64,000 nucleotides of DNA from Sinorhizobium psoraleae (lineage in GTDB: Bacteria; Pseudomonadota; Alphaproteobacteria; Rhizobiales; Rhizobiaceae), in NCBI RefSeq assembly GCF_013283645.1, contig NZ_JABEKV010000006.1, positions 124,001 through 188,000 on the forward strand, written 5' to 3'. The position numbers and the translations under genes are program-made. The notes beneath the pieces are model-generated. The model worked only from the letters and a program-made list of their open reading frames with translations, was not told the origin of the DNA and ran no database searches. Shown here piece after piece: positions 44,593 to 53,205 of this stretch. The number at the start of each line of letters is the position of its first letter. Positions within the stretch are counted from its first letter, which is position 1.

Positions 44593-45218
44593 ACACTCGA
44601 TCCATCTGGAACTCGCGCTGGCGAGCTCCGAGCGCCATTGCGCTTACTCTCCTGGCATCGATCCTCAGCACCCGCACTGCCGACGCCCATGTCCTCGGCG
44701 GCTCCTTTGGCGGCTTCGGTAGCGGCTTTCAGCACCCCATCCTCGGCTTCGACCATTTTCTCGCAATGGCCTCCGTCGGCATCTGGGGCGCTCAACTCGG
44801 CGGCCGATCGGTCTGGACGCTGCCGGTAACCTTCCCTCTGATCATGTGCATCGGTGGGGTGATCGGCATGTTGGGCGCATTCCAGCTCCCCTATGTCGAA
44901 GCCGTCATCGCGCTGTCCGTCGTCACGCTCGGTATCGCGATCGCCCTGCGCTGGCGACCGCCGGAAGCGCTCTCACTCATCGTCGTCGCGGTGTTCGCGA
45001 TTTTCCACGGCTATGCGCATGGTGTCGAACTTCCGCAGGCGGCCGACCCTGCCGCCTATGCCGTCGGTTTCGTCGTTGCCACCGGCCTCATCCATGTCTT
45101 CGGCCTTCTCCTGGGCCTCGCCGTCGAACGGCTCTATCGCGGCGGCGCCACGCGTGGTGTCGGTGGCGCCATCACGGCATGCGGCCTCTATTTCCTCTTC
45201 GCGTCAGGTGGCCTTTGA
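44589..45218 (+). CDS. HupE/UreJ-family membrane protein
   Basis: 209 residues from GTG 44589, with AAGGA 8 bases before. A signal-like first segment ends TADAHVLGG, then the family motif QHPILGFDHFLAMASVGIWG and FHGYAHGVELPQ with several His in membrane helices; six or seven segments in all. HupE/UreJ proteins are permeases for nickel/cobalt-type metals. Under a Zur box it could import zinc or a substitute metal. Stop overlaps the next gene's TTG start. Specificity is inferred. Confidence 0.87.
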   Translation: MNTRSIWNSRWRAPSAIALTLLASILSTRTADAHVLGGSFGGFGSGFQHPILGFDHFLAMASVGIWGAQLGGRSVWTLPVTFPLIMCIGGVIGMLGAFQLPYVEAVIALSVVTLGIAIALRWRPPEALSLIVVAVFAIFHGYAHGVELPQAADPAAYAVGFVVATGLIHVFGLLLGLAVERLYRGGATRGVGGAITACGLYFLFASGGL

Positions 45219-45907
45219 CCACGCGGCTCTCAACGACGCAAATCAGAACGCTCGCCTTGTTCGTGGTGCTGCCAGCGCTGATCGCGGCATCGCAACTCAT
45301 CCCGCACGACTTCTTCTTCCCGGAGATGGGGGCGCTTTTCACGCTCTCGGTCTACGATGTTGCGCTCGCAATGGTCGGGCTCAGCCTGAATTCCGCGCAG
45401 GTGCCTGACATACGCTTCTCGTTGTCACTGATCGCACTCTTCCTGTGCGCCCTTCTGCCGACAGTCCAGTTTACGGAGCCATTGCTTCGGTTCCTCGAGC
45501 GCTTGGCGATCGACGGCAACCTCTACGCGCTTCCACCGTCTGCGGTTGTATTGACCGGGTTGGGTCTCTGGGCTCCCGATCGCTGGCGCCGAGCAGCCTG
45601 CCTGACCGTTGCGCCGCTCCTAGGTTTCACACTCGGGCTGTTCATCGGCCTGGAGGATCTCGCCATCTTCTCCTTCATCTGCGGCGCCATTACCTCCGCG
45701 CTGTGGTGCTTGATCGCGCCCAGTCTACTCGCGCGCCACTTCATTCCCGCGCGCCCGCTGCGCATCGCCGCCCGGATTCTCGGCAGTTGGCTCCTTGTGA
45801 TCGGGCTCATCGTGTTCCTGACCGCCCTGCTTCCGGCCCGGGAGCAAGTGCCTACGGACGGGACCAATTCGCCACTCAGTGATGGAACCTCGGTCCAACA
45901 AGAATGA
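45215..45907 (+). CDS. Multi-spanning membrane protein following hupE
   Basis: 230 residues from a TTG that overlaps the hupE stop (TTGA). Seven or so hydrophobic segments (TLALFVVLPALIAASQLIPH, LIALFLCALLPTVQFTEPLL, GFTLGLFIGLEDLAIFSFIC, LGSWLLVIGLIVFLTALLPA). I do not recognise a conserved domain beyond a loose likeness to HupE-type proteins; coupling to hupE suggests a partner in metal transport. The C-terminal 20 residues are polar and likely cytoplasmic. The start codon is uncertain. Confidence 0.7.
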   Translation: MTTRLSTTQIRTLALFVVLPALIAASQLIPHDFFFPEMGALFTLSVYDVALAMVGLSLNSAQVPDIRFSLSLIALFLCALLPTVQFTEPLLRFLERLAIDGNLYALPPSAVVLTGLGLWAPDRWRRAACLTVAPLLGFTLGLFIGLEDLAIFSFICGAITSALWCLIAPSLLARHFIPARPLRIAARILGSWLLVIGLIVFLTALLPAREQVPTDGTNSPLSDGTSVQQE

Positions 45908-46105
45908 AACATCATCCAGAAGGAAATCCTCACATCTTCAGCCACATCATTCTCGGCACACGCGGTCTCAATACGCTCGCGCGCTTTTATGACGCCGTGC
46001 TCGCGCCAATTGGCCTTTAGCGGAGGCTTGCAGGAAGACGACGGTGGACCGGCCGGTCACGCCCGGCGGCGTCCCGGCAAGGCATGGCCGCATTTCATCG
46101 TCCCG
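45904..46105 (+). pseudogene. Glyoxalase/VOC-family fragment, frameshifted and truncated
   Basis: ATG at 45904 gives MKHHPEGNPHIFSHIILGTR and LNTLARFYDAVLAPIGL before a stop at 46020. A second frame continues with LQEDDGGPAGHARRRPGKAW then PHFIV. Together these match the first half of a VOC/glyoxalase domain (FSHIILGTxxLxxxxRFYDAVL). Homology ends at about 46105 in GC-mixed, non-coding sequence. Confidence 0.65.
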
Positions 46106-46484
46106 GGTTGTCGCGAATTCTCTTTTCATGAGGTCGTCGGCACGACGACACAGGCTTGTCTACCGGGCTCACCCCTGACCCTTGCTCAGCGGAGTTGCCC
46201 GGAGGGCTAGAGTGACGGGGGTGAAATCCCCATCGTGTGAGTCGGCATGGTTGCTTAGGGAGTCATTTCGCCCCCTACCGGAACCGACGCCATCCATCCT
46301 GTTGTGCAGGTCTCGGGCCACGCCAGCGGAAGTTTGAACCTTTCATGGAGAAACTGAAAAACAGCTGAGAATGCCTGTTACCGAACTGACATAGGAGCCC
46401 CCTAAAGAGTCCGCCAGCCACGCTGGGCGGGGAAATCAGGCCTCCGGCACGGCGCTTTCATGACAATCGCCGGAGCCATGCCCC
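46106..46484. other. Non-coding stretch with structured look, unassigned
   Basis: About 380 bases between the broken VOC gene and the phosphoesterase. It includes GGGGGTGAAATCCCC (46218-46232), GAGTCGGCATGG and several short G/C-rich complementary stretches. This style recalls a group II intron 5' part or another structured RNA, but I could not place conserved elements, and no reverse transcriptase is present. Confidence 0.3.
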
Positions 46485-47321
46485 ATGAAGATCGTCCAGA
46501 TCAGCGACACCCATCTCAGCCCCTCCAAGACCCATTTCAACGACAATTGGGAGCCCGTCGCCCGCTGGATCGAAACCACCGGCGCCGACCTCGTCATCCA
46601 CACCGGCGATCTCACCATCGACGGCGCGGACCACGAGGAAGACATCCTCTTTTCGATGGAGCTGATGCGGAAGCTGCCGGTACCGGTGCTGATCGTGCCC
46701 GGCAACCACGATGTCGGCCACCTGCCCGGCTCGGACCAGCCGGTCGACGCTGACCGGCTGGTCCGCTGGCGCACGCTCGTCGGCCCGGACTACTGGGTCT
46801 GCGACCACGGCACTTGGCGGCTGATCGGTCTCAACAGTCTGCTTCTCGGCTTCGAAAATGCGGAGGAGGAGAAGCAATTCCAATGGCTGGAACAGGCGCT
46901 TGCCAACCGCGACGGCCGGCGCGTCGCGATCTTCGCGCACAAGCCGCTTTTCGTCGACGATCCGATGGAAGGCGATACCGGCTACTGGAGCGTCACGCCG
47001 AAGCAGCGCCGGCGTCTCTACGAGCTTATGGCGGAGCACGACGTCGCGCTCCACGCCAGCGGTCACCTGCACTGGGCCTGGCAGGGTCACCACGAGGGCA
47101 CAGACCTCGTCTGGGGGCCGCCGACGTCCTTCATCATCGACACGCTGGAGCGCGAAATGCCTGGCGAGCGCCTCGTCGGTGCGGTTCTCCACCACCTTGG
47201 CGACGAATGGATCGACAGCAAGATCGTGGCGCTGCCCGGGCTGACATCCTATTTCATCGATCACGTGATCGACGAGGTCTACCCGCGCCATGCCAAGAAG
47301 CTCGCGGAGGCGGCACAATGA
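46485..47321 (+). CDS. Metallophosphoesterase (CpdA/GpdQ-like)
   Basis: 278 residues of the calcineurin-like family with all metal motifs: QISDTHLS (DxH), IHTGDLTIDG (GDxxxDG), VPGNHDVGH (GNHD), IFAHKPLF and SGHLHWAW (GHxH). Members hydrolyse cyclic nucleotides or glycerophosphodiesters in the cytoplasm. The stop overlaps the ATG of an Ugp/Mal-type ATPase gene, so it is the first gene of an import operon. A glycerophosphodiesterase-type role on an imported phosphodiester fits best (as UgpQ does in ugp operons); inferred. Confidence 0.87.
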   Translation: MKIVQISDTHLSPSKTHFNDNWEPVARWIETTGADLVIHTGDLTIDGADHEEDILFSMELMRKLPVPVLIVPGNHDVGHLPGSDQPVDADRLVRWRTLVGPDYWVCDHGTWRLIGLNSLLLGFENAEEEKQFQWLEQALANRDGRRVAIFAHKPLFVDDPMEGDTGYWSVTPKQRRRLYELMAEHDVALHASGHLHWAWQGHHEGTDLVWGPPTSFIIDTLEREMPGERLVGAVLHHLGDEWIDSKIVALPGLTSYFIDHVIDEVYPRHAKKLAEAAQ

Positions 47322-48484
47322 GCATCCTGTCGCTCCGCAACATCACCAAGTCCTTTGGCGACAACGCGATCCTCAAGGGCGTGAGCCTGGAGGCGGAGGA
47401 AGGCGAATTCATCGCCCTCGTCGGCCCCTCCGGCTGCGGCAAGAGCACGCTGCTTCGCATCGTCGCGGGATTGGACCATGCCGACAGCGGCGAGATCGTC
47501 ATCGGCGGCCGCGAGGTCTCGCCGGTCGTCGCCGCCGATCGCAATATCGCCATGGTGTTCCAGTCCTACGCGCTCTATCCGCATCTGACCGCCGGGCAGA
47601 ACATCGCCGTGCCTCTCGCGATGCGGCGCCTGACTGCCGCCCAGCGCTTTCCCTTCATTAGCAACCTCCTTCCCGCCCAGCGCCAGATCCGCGCCGACAT
47701 CCAGCGTCAGGTCCGGGAAATGGCGACATCGCTGAAGATCGACCATCTGCTCGACCGCAAACCGGGGCAGATGTCGGGCGGTCAGCGCCAGCGCGTGGCA
47801 CTCGCCCGCGCCATGGTCCGCCATCCGAGCGTCTTCCTGATGGACGAGCCGCTCTCAAACCTTGACGCGAATCTGCGCGTGCACGCCCGCGGCGAGATCG
47901 TCGATCTTCACCGGCGCGCCGGCGTGCCGACGCTCTATGTCACCCATGATCAGTCCGAGGCGCTGTCCATGGCCGACCGCGTCGCGGTGATGATCGGCGG
48001 CACGCTGCTGCAGCTGGCCTCGCCCCAGGAGATCTATGACGATCCCGCGCATATCGAGGTCGCCCGCTTCCTCGGCCAACCGCGCATCAATGTCATGGAA
48101 ACGCGGATGGATGCGGCCGGCACGGTGCGCTTCGGCGTGTTGACGCTGGCTGCGCAACACGCGCTGCGAAGCGAGACGTTGGTCATGATCGGCGTGCGGC
48201 CGGAATTCGTCCGTCTCAGTGCAAGGGTGGACGGCATATTAAGGGCCCGCGTCGAGCGGACGGAGTTCCTCGGCTCCGAGGTGATCGTGCATGCGCGCCT
48301 CGACGCCCTCGGCGAGGCAATCGTCGCCAAGGCCACCCCGGCCGAGGCGGCGAAGCTCTCTCCGGGCATGCCCGTTTCCGTCGACCTCGATCCGGATCGG
48401 GTGATGCTCTTCGCCCCCAGGGGCGAACGGCTGCCGGCGAGAACGGTCGCCGTCGCATCGACGCTGGAGAAGGCCCATGGCTAG
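47318..48484 (+). CDS. Sugar/glycerol-phosphate ABC transporter ATPase (UgpC/MalK type)
   Basis: 388 residues. Walker A GPSGCGKSTLLRIV, Q-loop VFQSYALYPHLT, signature MSGGQRQRVALARAM, Walker B VFLMDEPLSNLDANLR, H-loop YVTHDQSEALSMADR, then a TOBE/MalK-type regulatory domain (MIGVRPEFVRL). A 15-residue-or-so insertion around residues 105-130 (RLTAAQRFPFISNLLPAQRQ) lies between the Q-loop and signature and is not usual for UgpC. ATG overlaps the phosphoesterase stop; the end overlaps the first permease by 8 bases. Confidence 0.9.
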   Translation: MSILSLRNITKSFGDNAILKGVSLEAEEGEFIALVGPSGCGKSTLLRIVAGLDHADSGEIVIGGREVSPVVAADRNIAMVFQSYALYPHLTAGQNIAVPLAMRRLTAAQRFPFISNLLPAQRQIRADIQRQVREMATSLKIDHLLDRKPGQMSGGQRQRVALARAMVRHPSVFLMDEPLSNLDANLRVHARGEIVDLHRRAGVPTLYVTHDQSEALSMADRVAVMIGGTLLQLASPQEIYDDPAHIEVARFLGQPRINVMETRMDAAGTVRFGVLTLAAQHALRSETLVMIGVRPEFVRLSARVDGILRARVERTEFLGSEVIVHARLDALGEAIVAKATPAEAAKLSPGMPVSVDLDPDRVMLFAPRGERLPARTVAVASTLEKAHG

Positions 48485-49388
48485 CATCGCGACCGATCTG
48501 CCGATTGCGCTTGCCGACCGGCGCGAGGCGCGGATCGCCTGGCTGCTCGCCGCGCCGGCGATTCTACTCCTCTTCCTCTTCATCCTCTTGCCGACGCTCG
48601 CCGTGCTGGTCCTCGGCTTCACCGATTTCGAGCTCGGCTTCGGCGGCTTCCGCTTCGTCGGCTTCGAGAATTATGCGGAGCTCATCGGTGACCGCACCTT
48701 CCGCCGCTCGCTCTCGAACACCGCCGTCTACACCGCAATTGTCACACCGGTATCGATCGTGCTGGCGCTTGCGATCGCGATGCTGATCGAGGCGGAGACG
48801 CGCGCCAAGGCGTTCTTCCGCACCGTCTATTTCCTTCCCGTCGCCTCGCTTGTCGTCGCCATGGCGACGGTCTGGCAGTTCCTGTTCCATCCGACGATCG
48901 GGCCGATCAACGCCCTCCTTGCGGAGTTCGGCATCGCCGGACCGAACTGGCTCGGTGCCTCCGGCACGGTGCTCTATGGCCTTGCGATCATCGGCATCTG
49001 GCAGTCGGTCGGCTTCAACATGGTGCTCTTCCTCGCCGGGCTCACCGCGATCCCGCGCGACCTCTACGCGGCCGCGGAAGTGGACGGCGCAAAATCCTGG
49101 TTCGAGCGCTTCCGGCTCGTCACCTGGCCGATGCTCGGACCGACGACGCTCTTCGTCACCACGATCAGCATCATCAATTCCGTCAAGGTCTTCGAAACGG
49201 TGAAGACGCTGACCGAAGGCGGGCCGAACAAAGCCTCCGAGGTGCTGCTGTTCACGATCTACCAGGAAGGCTTCGTCTATCTCCGGGTCGGTTACGCCTC
49301 GGCGATGACGGTCGTCTTCCTCGCAATCCTCGTCATCCTGGTGTTCCTGCAGTACCGCGTTCTCGACCGGAAGGTGCATTACGCATGA
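48477..49388 (+). CDS. ABC transporter permease (UgpA/MalF type)
   Basis: 303 residues, six membrane segments. First helix AWLLAAPAILLLFLFILLPT, then the coupling-helix EAA motif AAAEVDGAKSWFERFRLVTW PMLGP, typical of CUT1 permeases. It forms a heterodimeric channel with the permease encoded immediately after it (4-base overlap). The substrate could be sn-glycerol 3-phosphate, its diesters or an oligosaccharide. Confidence 0.92.
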   Translation: MASIATDLPIALADRREARIAWLLAAPAILLLFLFILLPTLAVLVLGFTDFELGFGGFRFVGFENYAELIGDRTFRRSLSNTAVYTAIVTPVSIVLALAIAMLIEAETRAKAFFRTVYFLPVASLVVAMATVWQFLFHPTIGPINALLAEFGIAGPNWLGASGTVLYGLAIIGIWQSVGFNMVLFLAGLTAIPRDLYAAAEVDGAKSWFERFRLVTWPMLGPTTLFVTTISIINSVKVFETVKTLTEGGPNKASEVLLFTIYQEGFVYLRVGYASAMTVVFLAILVILVFLQYRVLDRKVHYA

Positions 49389-50215
49389 CCAGCCTTTCTC
49401 TCGGCCGCGTCCTGCGGCTCAGCGTCCTGTCGCTCGGCGCGCTCATCTTCATCGCGCCCTACATCTTCATGATTTCGACTGCCGGCAAGGCGCAGAGCGA
49501 GATCTTTACCTCCTCGCTCTCGCTGATTCCCGAACAATGGTCCTATATCGAGAACTTCACAAAGGCGCTGTCGCGCGTCTCGATGACGACCCTGCTCCTG
49601 AACGGCGTCATCGTCTGCGCGCTGATCTTCGTCGTCCAGGTGGTCGTCGCCATCCCCTGCGCCTATGCCATGGCAAAGCTCAAGTTCCGCGCCGCGCGCT
49701 TCATGATGGTGCTCGTCATGCTGGGGCTGCTGGTGCCGATCCATGCAACCGCGCTGCCGCTCTATGTCGCCTTTGACCGGCTTTCCGTGCTCAACAGCTA
49801 CACGGCACTCGTCGCACCCTTCTCCATCTCGGTCTTCGCGATCTTCCTGTTCCTGCAGTTCTTCCGCGCCATTCCCGACGACCTGATCCATGCGGCGCGC
49901 CTTGACGGTATGTCGGAGGCCGGCATCGTCGCGCGCGTCGTCGTGCCGAACGCCTGGCCGGCGATCACCGCCTTCGCGATCTTCTCGGCGGTGGCGCACT
50001 GGAACGACCTGTTCTGGCCGCTGGTGGTCGTCACCAACCAAGACTTTGCCACTCCGCCGCTCGGCCTTCTCTATTTCCGTGCAGCCGAAGCCGGCGACGA
50101 CTACGGCGCACTGATGGCCGCCACCTTGATCATCACCCTTCCCCTCGTCGCCGCGTTCCTCATCGCGCAGAAGCGCTTCGTCGAGGGCATCACCATGACC
50201 GGTCTCAAGGGCTGA
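49385..50215 (+). CDS. ABC transporter permease (UgpE/MalG type)
   Basis: 276 residues, six membrane segments. The EAA motif reads IHAARLDGMSEAGIVARVVV PNAWP, typical of the MalG/UgpE partner. Start overlaps the UgpA-like gene (ATGA). It ends 23 bases before the binding-protein gene. Confidence 0.92.
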   Translation: MTSLSLGRVLRLSVLSLGALIFIAPYIFMISTAGKAQSEIFTSSLSLIPEQWSYIENFTKALSRVSMTTLLLNGVIVCALIFVVQVVVAIPCAYAMAKLKFRAARFMMVLVMLGLLVPIHATALPLYVAFDRLSVLNSYTALVAPFSISVFAIFLFLQFFRAIPDDLIHAARLDGMSEAGIVARVVVPNAWPAITAFAIFSAVAHWNDLFWPLVVVTNQDFATPPLGLLYFRAAEAGDDYGALMAATLIITLPLVAAFLIAQKRFVEGITMTGLKG

Positions 50216-50238
50216 CCGGTTTAAACCAGGAGAGCGTC

Positions 50239-51510
50239 ATGAAACATTTCAGGCAACTTCTCGCCGCCGCCGCGGCGGCGGTGTCGATGACCTTGGCCAT
50301 TCCGGCTCACGCCGAAACGGTGCTGACGGTGCACTATCCGATGCCCGGCTTCTTCAAGGACGTGATGGACACGATCTCGAAGAAGTTCATGGAGGAAAAT
50401 CCGGAGATCAAGATCACCTTCGCCAATCCCTCGGCGACCTACGAGGAAGGCATCCAGACGATCATGCGCCAGGCCGGAACGGCCGAGATGCCCGACATCA
50501 CCTTCATCGGCTTGAACCGCCTGCGCATGGTCAACGAGCGCGACATCCCGGTTGATCTCGGACCGTTCGTCGAGAAAGACGGCAACATGACCGAGCAGGG
50601 CTTCTCGGAAAACATCCTGAAGCTCGCCCAGGTTAGCGGCAAGCAGGTGGGCCTTGCCTTCGCGACCTCGAACCCGATCATGTACTACAATGCGGATCTC
50701 GTCCGCAAAGCCGGCGGCGACCCTGAAAACCCGCCGAAGACCTGGGACGAGGTGATCGCGCTCGGCGGCAAGATCAAGGCGCTCGGCGACGGCGTCGAAG
50801 GCATCGACTTCCGTTGGCAGGGCGACGACTGGATGTTCTCTGCCCTCCTCTTCGGCGCCGACGGCCACATGCTGAATGAAGATGAGACGAAGGTCGCCTT
50901 CAATGGCCCGGAAGGGCGCAAGGCAATCGAACTCCTCGACCGCATGGTGAAGGAAGGCGGCCTGCCGGTGCTGACGAAACAGGCCGGCGAACAGGCCTTC
51001 GTCGCTGGCAAGGTCGGCTTCGCCTTCCAGACGACCGGGGCGCTGCGCAACACCATCAAGAATGTCGGCGGCAAGTTCGACCTGCGCACGGCGCATATCC
51101 CGCTGATCGACCCGGTGAACGGCAAGCTGCCGACCGGCGGCAACGCCGTCGTCATCCTGACGCGCGACACCGAGAAGCAAGAGGCGGCCTGGAAATTCGC
51201 GAAATTCGCCGCCGGTCCCTACGGCGCCTCGGTCGTGGTTCCCGGCACCGGCTATGTGCCGAACAACGAACTTGCAGCGAAGTCGCCGGAATACCTCGCC
51301 AACTTCTATAAGGAGCACCCGCTCTTCCGCGCCGGCCTCGAGCAGATGCCCCGGATGATCCCGTGGTACGCTTTCCCCGGCACCAATGGCGTCAAGGTGA
51401 CCCAGACGATCGTCGAGAACCTGTCACGCGTCGTCGAACAGTCGGCAACACCCGAGGAAGCGCTCGACGATGCCGCCGTGGAGGTGGAAAGCCTGCTGCC
51501 CCGGAGCTGA
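50239..51510 (+). CDS. Extracellular solute-binding protein (family 1, UgpB-like)
   Basis: 423 residues with a Sec signal peptide (hydrophobic AAAAAVSMTLAIPAHAE, cleavage after HA-E). Type 1 solute-binding features: EENPEIKITFANPSATYEEG, SNPIMYYNADLVRKAGGDPE, PPKTWDEV, and LPTGGNAVVILTRDTEKQEA in the C-lobe. The GGAG before the ATG at 50239 is good. The pattern resembles UgpB (sn-glycerol-3-phosphate/glycerophosphodiester binding) more than maltose binding, which agrees with the leading phosphoesterase; ligand inferred. Confidence 0.9.
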   Translation: MKHFRQLLAAAAAAVSMTLAIPAHAETVLTVHYPMPGFFKDVMDTISKKFMEENPEIKITFANPSATYEEGIQTIMRQAGTAEMPDITFIGLNRLRMVNERDIPVDLGPFVEKDGNMTEQGFSENILKLAQVSGKQVGLAFATSNPIMYYNADLVRKAGGDPENPPKTWDEVIALGGKIKALGDGVEGIDFRWQGDDWMFSALLFGADGHMLNEDETKVAFNGPEGRKAIELLDRMVKEGGLPVLTKQAGEQAFVAGKVGFAFQTTGALRNTIKNVGGKFDLRTAHIPLIDPVNGKLPTGGNAVVILTRDTEKQEAAWKFAKFAAGPYGASVVVPGTGYVPNNELAAKSPEYLANFYKEHPLFRAGLEQMPRMIPWYAFPGTNGVKVTQTIVENLSRVVEQSATPEEALDDAAVEVESLLPRS

Positions 51511-51530
51511 CGGGCGTAAAAAGTGTGAAC

Positions 51531-51562
51531 AGGCCACCTGTTGGGAGACCGGCGGGTGGCCT
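51531..51562. terminator. Bidirectional hairpin between converging genes
   Basis: AGGCCACC and GGTGGCCT are 8-base perfect arms around a 16-base loop, 20 bases after the binding-protein stop and 10 bases before the end of the LacI gene. No strong T-tract follows, so terminator strength is uncertain. Confidence 0.45.
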
Positions 51563-51572
51563 TCGTCTGTGG

Positions 51573-52556
51573 TCATGGCACGGTTCGGACGGTCGCGCCC
51601 AAATAGAGTCGGTGGTGGAGGCAGAGATGTCGGCATTCCCCGGCGTTCTCGGCGATGTCGAGCAGCATGGCGGCGGCCGCGATTCCCATATCGCCGTCTG
51701 GCATCGCCACAGTCGTAAGCGAAGGCGCGATCAGACGACTGATCGCGATGCCGTCGAAGCCAGCAACGGAGACATCACCGGGAACCATCAGGCCCTCACG
51801 CCTAAGTGCCGCGATAACGCCGAGCGCCAGCAGATCGTTGGAAGCGATTATTGCGGTCGGCCGATGTTGCTCCATCGTTTCTGAGAGTTCCAGGTGCTCG
51901 TATCCGTCGACAAAGGGTATCTCCAATGCCGGCAAAGGCTCGCACGACGCCTCCTGCATTGCCACGCAATACCCCTCATAGCGCAGCCGCGCGCGGTCGG
52001 AAGACGCGAAATGACCCGAAACGAAGAGGATGCGGCTATGCCGATGCTGAAGAATATGCCGGGTGATTTCGTAGCCGGCACGATGGTTGTCAACGGTCAC
52101 TGCGGCGGGAAAGCGCGCAACCGGCCGATTGTTGAGCAGGACCGTCGGCGGCAGGGCTGCGGATAACGCCTGACTGGTCTCGGCATTGCAGAGCGTCAGG
52201 ATCAGCCCCGTCGGCCGCTGCTCCAGGAGCGCGCCGACCGCCGCTGTTTCCGAGCCCGGATCGTAATTCGACTGCGCAATGAGGACGCCATGCTTGGCGG
52301 CCTGCAGCCGATGCTGGATGCCAGCGAGCGAGGCGGCGAAGACGGGATTGGTCACGCTCGGAACAAGCACTCCGACGACCGGCCTGTTGCGCCCCCCGGC
52401 GCTCGCCGGAGACTTCGGCCGGTAACCGAGCTCCGCCGCGGCCCGCCGCACACGGCGCACCATCTCGTCGCTTGCTGTTCCCTCCCCTTTGAGAACGCGC
52501 GAAACCGTCGCCAACGAGCAACCGGCATGAAAGGCTATTTGCTGCAAGGTCACCAT
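51573..52556 (-). CDS. LacI-family transcriptional regulator
   Basis: 327 residues. N-terminal HTH: TLQQIAFHAGCSLATVSRVL KGEG with the hinge region AAAELGYRPKS. Core domain: VVGVLVPSVTNPVFAASLAG, ILFVSGHFASSDRARLRYEG, AIIASNDLLALGVIAALRRE, DVSVAGFDGIAISRLIAPSL TTV, all standard. It converges on the Ugp-like operon and is the obvious local regulator, though no matching palindrome was found upstream of 46485. Effector unknown. Confidence 0.9.
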   Translation of the reverse strand: MVTLQQIAFHAGCSLATVSRVLKGEGTASDEMVRRVRRAAAELGYRPKSPASAGGRNRPVVGVLVPSVTNPVFAASLAGIQHRLQAAKHGVLIAQSNYDPGSETAAVGALLEQRPTGLILTLCNAETSQALSAALPPTVLLNNRPVARFPAAVTVDNHRAGYEITRHILQHRHSRILFVSGHFASSDRARLRYEGYCVAMQEASCEPLPALEIPFVDGYEHLELSETMEQHRPTAIIASNDLLALGVIAALRREGLMVPGDVSVAGFDGIAISRLIAPSLTTVAMPDGDMGIAAAAMLLDIAENAGECRHLCLHHRLYLGATVRTVP

Positions 52557-52618
52557 CCATTCCGCCTATCGCGACTTTGTGACAGCGGATTGGTCCGGCC
52601 GCCAGGTCCCGGCAATGT

Positions 52619-52888
52619 TCATTGGGACTGGGCCGCGACTTCAGGGAGGGACATCGAAGCCGCAGTCAGGTCGCGCAGCCCCTCCACCTTCTCATTCGCG
52701 TAGAGCTTGGCATGCGCGACAAAGTAAAGATCGTCGTCGCAGCCGTTGTAGCTCAGTTCGCCCGCCAGTTTCGCAAGACGCTGGGAACAGCCTCTGGCGA
52801 ACATCAGCGCTCCTCTCAGTGCAGCAGTGCGGAAGGACGCTGCGAGCGCTCGTGGGTGCCCGGCTCGTGATGCTCTTTGATGCTGCAT
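52619..52888 (-). CDS. Small hypothetical protein or gene tail
   Basis: 89-residue frame rich in Ala/Leu, with RLAKLAGELSYNGCDDDLYF followed by VAHAKLYANEKVEGLRDL. Helical, soluble, no motif recognised. The C-terminal 60 residues look more like real protein than the first 25, so it may be the end of a broken gene. No good ribosome-binding site seen. The rest of 52.56-53.06 kb holds no other supported gene. Confidence 0.3.
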   Translation of the reverse strand: MQHQRASRAGHPRALAASFRTAALRGALMFARGCSQRLAKLAGELSYNGCDDDLYFVAHAKLYANEKVEGLRDLTAASMSLPEVAAQSQ

Positions 52889-53060
52889 TAGCGAAAGAGA
52901 GAGTCATTTATGACCAACCCGCCAAATTGGCTTGGGCCGGCTCCGCGCGCTTAACTACCGGTATCTACATTCAGGAGATGCGGGAATGACGACCGCCCGG
53001 TTATCGTGTTGTTCACGCTGACCGCACTCACTGCGATGGCGGCGAGCCGTCAACGGAACT

Positions 53061-53205
53061 CCATTCACCTTGCGCGCAGCCGAATGGTTCATCGCCTTTT
53101 CTATGGTGGTTCTGGCGATGATGAAACTCCAGAACGTCGAGACCTTTGCGACCATGTTCCTGAACTATGACCTCCTGGCAAAGCGCTGGGTGCCATACAG
53201 CTACG
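53061..53205 (+). pseudogene. MauE/DoxX-like membrane protein fragment
   Basis: The plus frame reads PFTLRAAEWFIAFSMVVLAM then MKLQNVETFATMFLNYDLLA and KRWVPYSY. The block matches MauE-type membrane proteins that accompany copper and thiol-redox genes. Both ends are missing; the next frame directly enters a multicopper oxidase tail, marking a deletion joint. Confidence 0.55.

Noticed and set aside
46106-46484. Cobalamin riboswitch
   Set aside because: GGTGAAATCC-like wording is suggestive, but the conserved B12-box and surrounding core are absent, and the downstream operon is not cobalamin-related.
48564-49379. Charged minus-strand frame opposite the first CUT1 permease
   Set aside because: Antisense of a hydrophobic protein naturally yields charged, Glu/Arg-rich sequence; no start signal or neighbour supports it.
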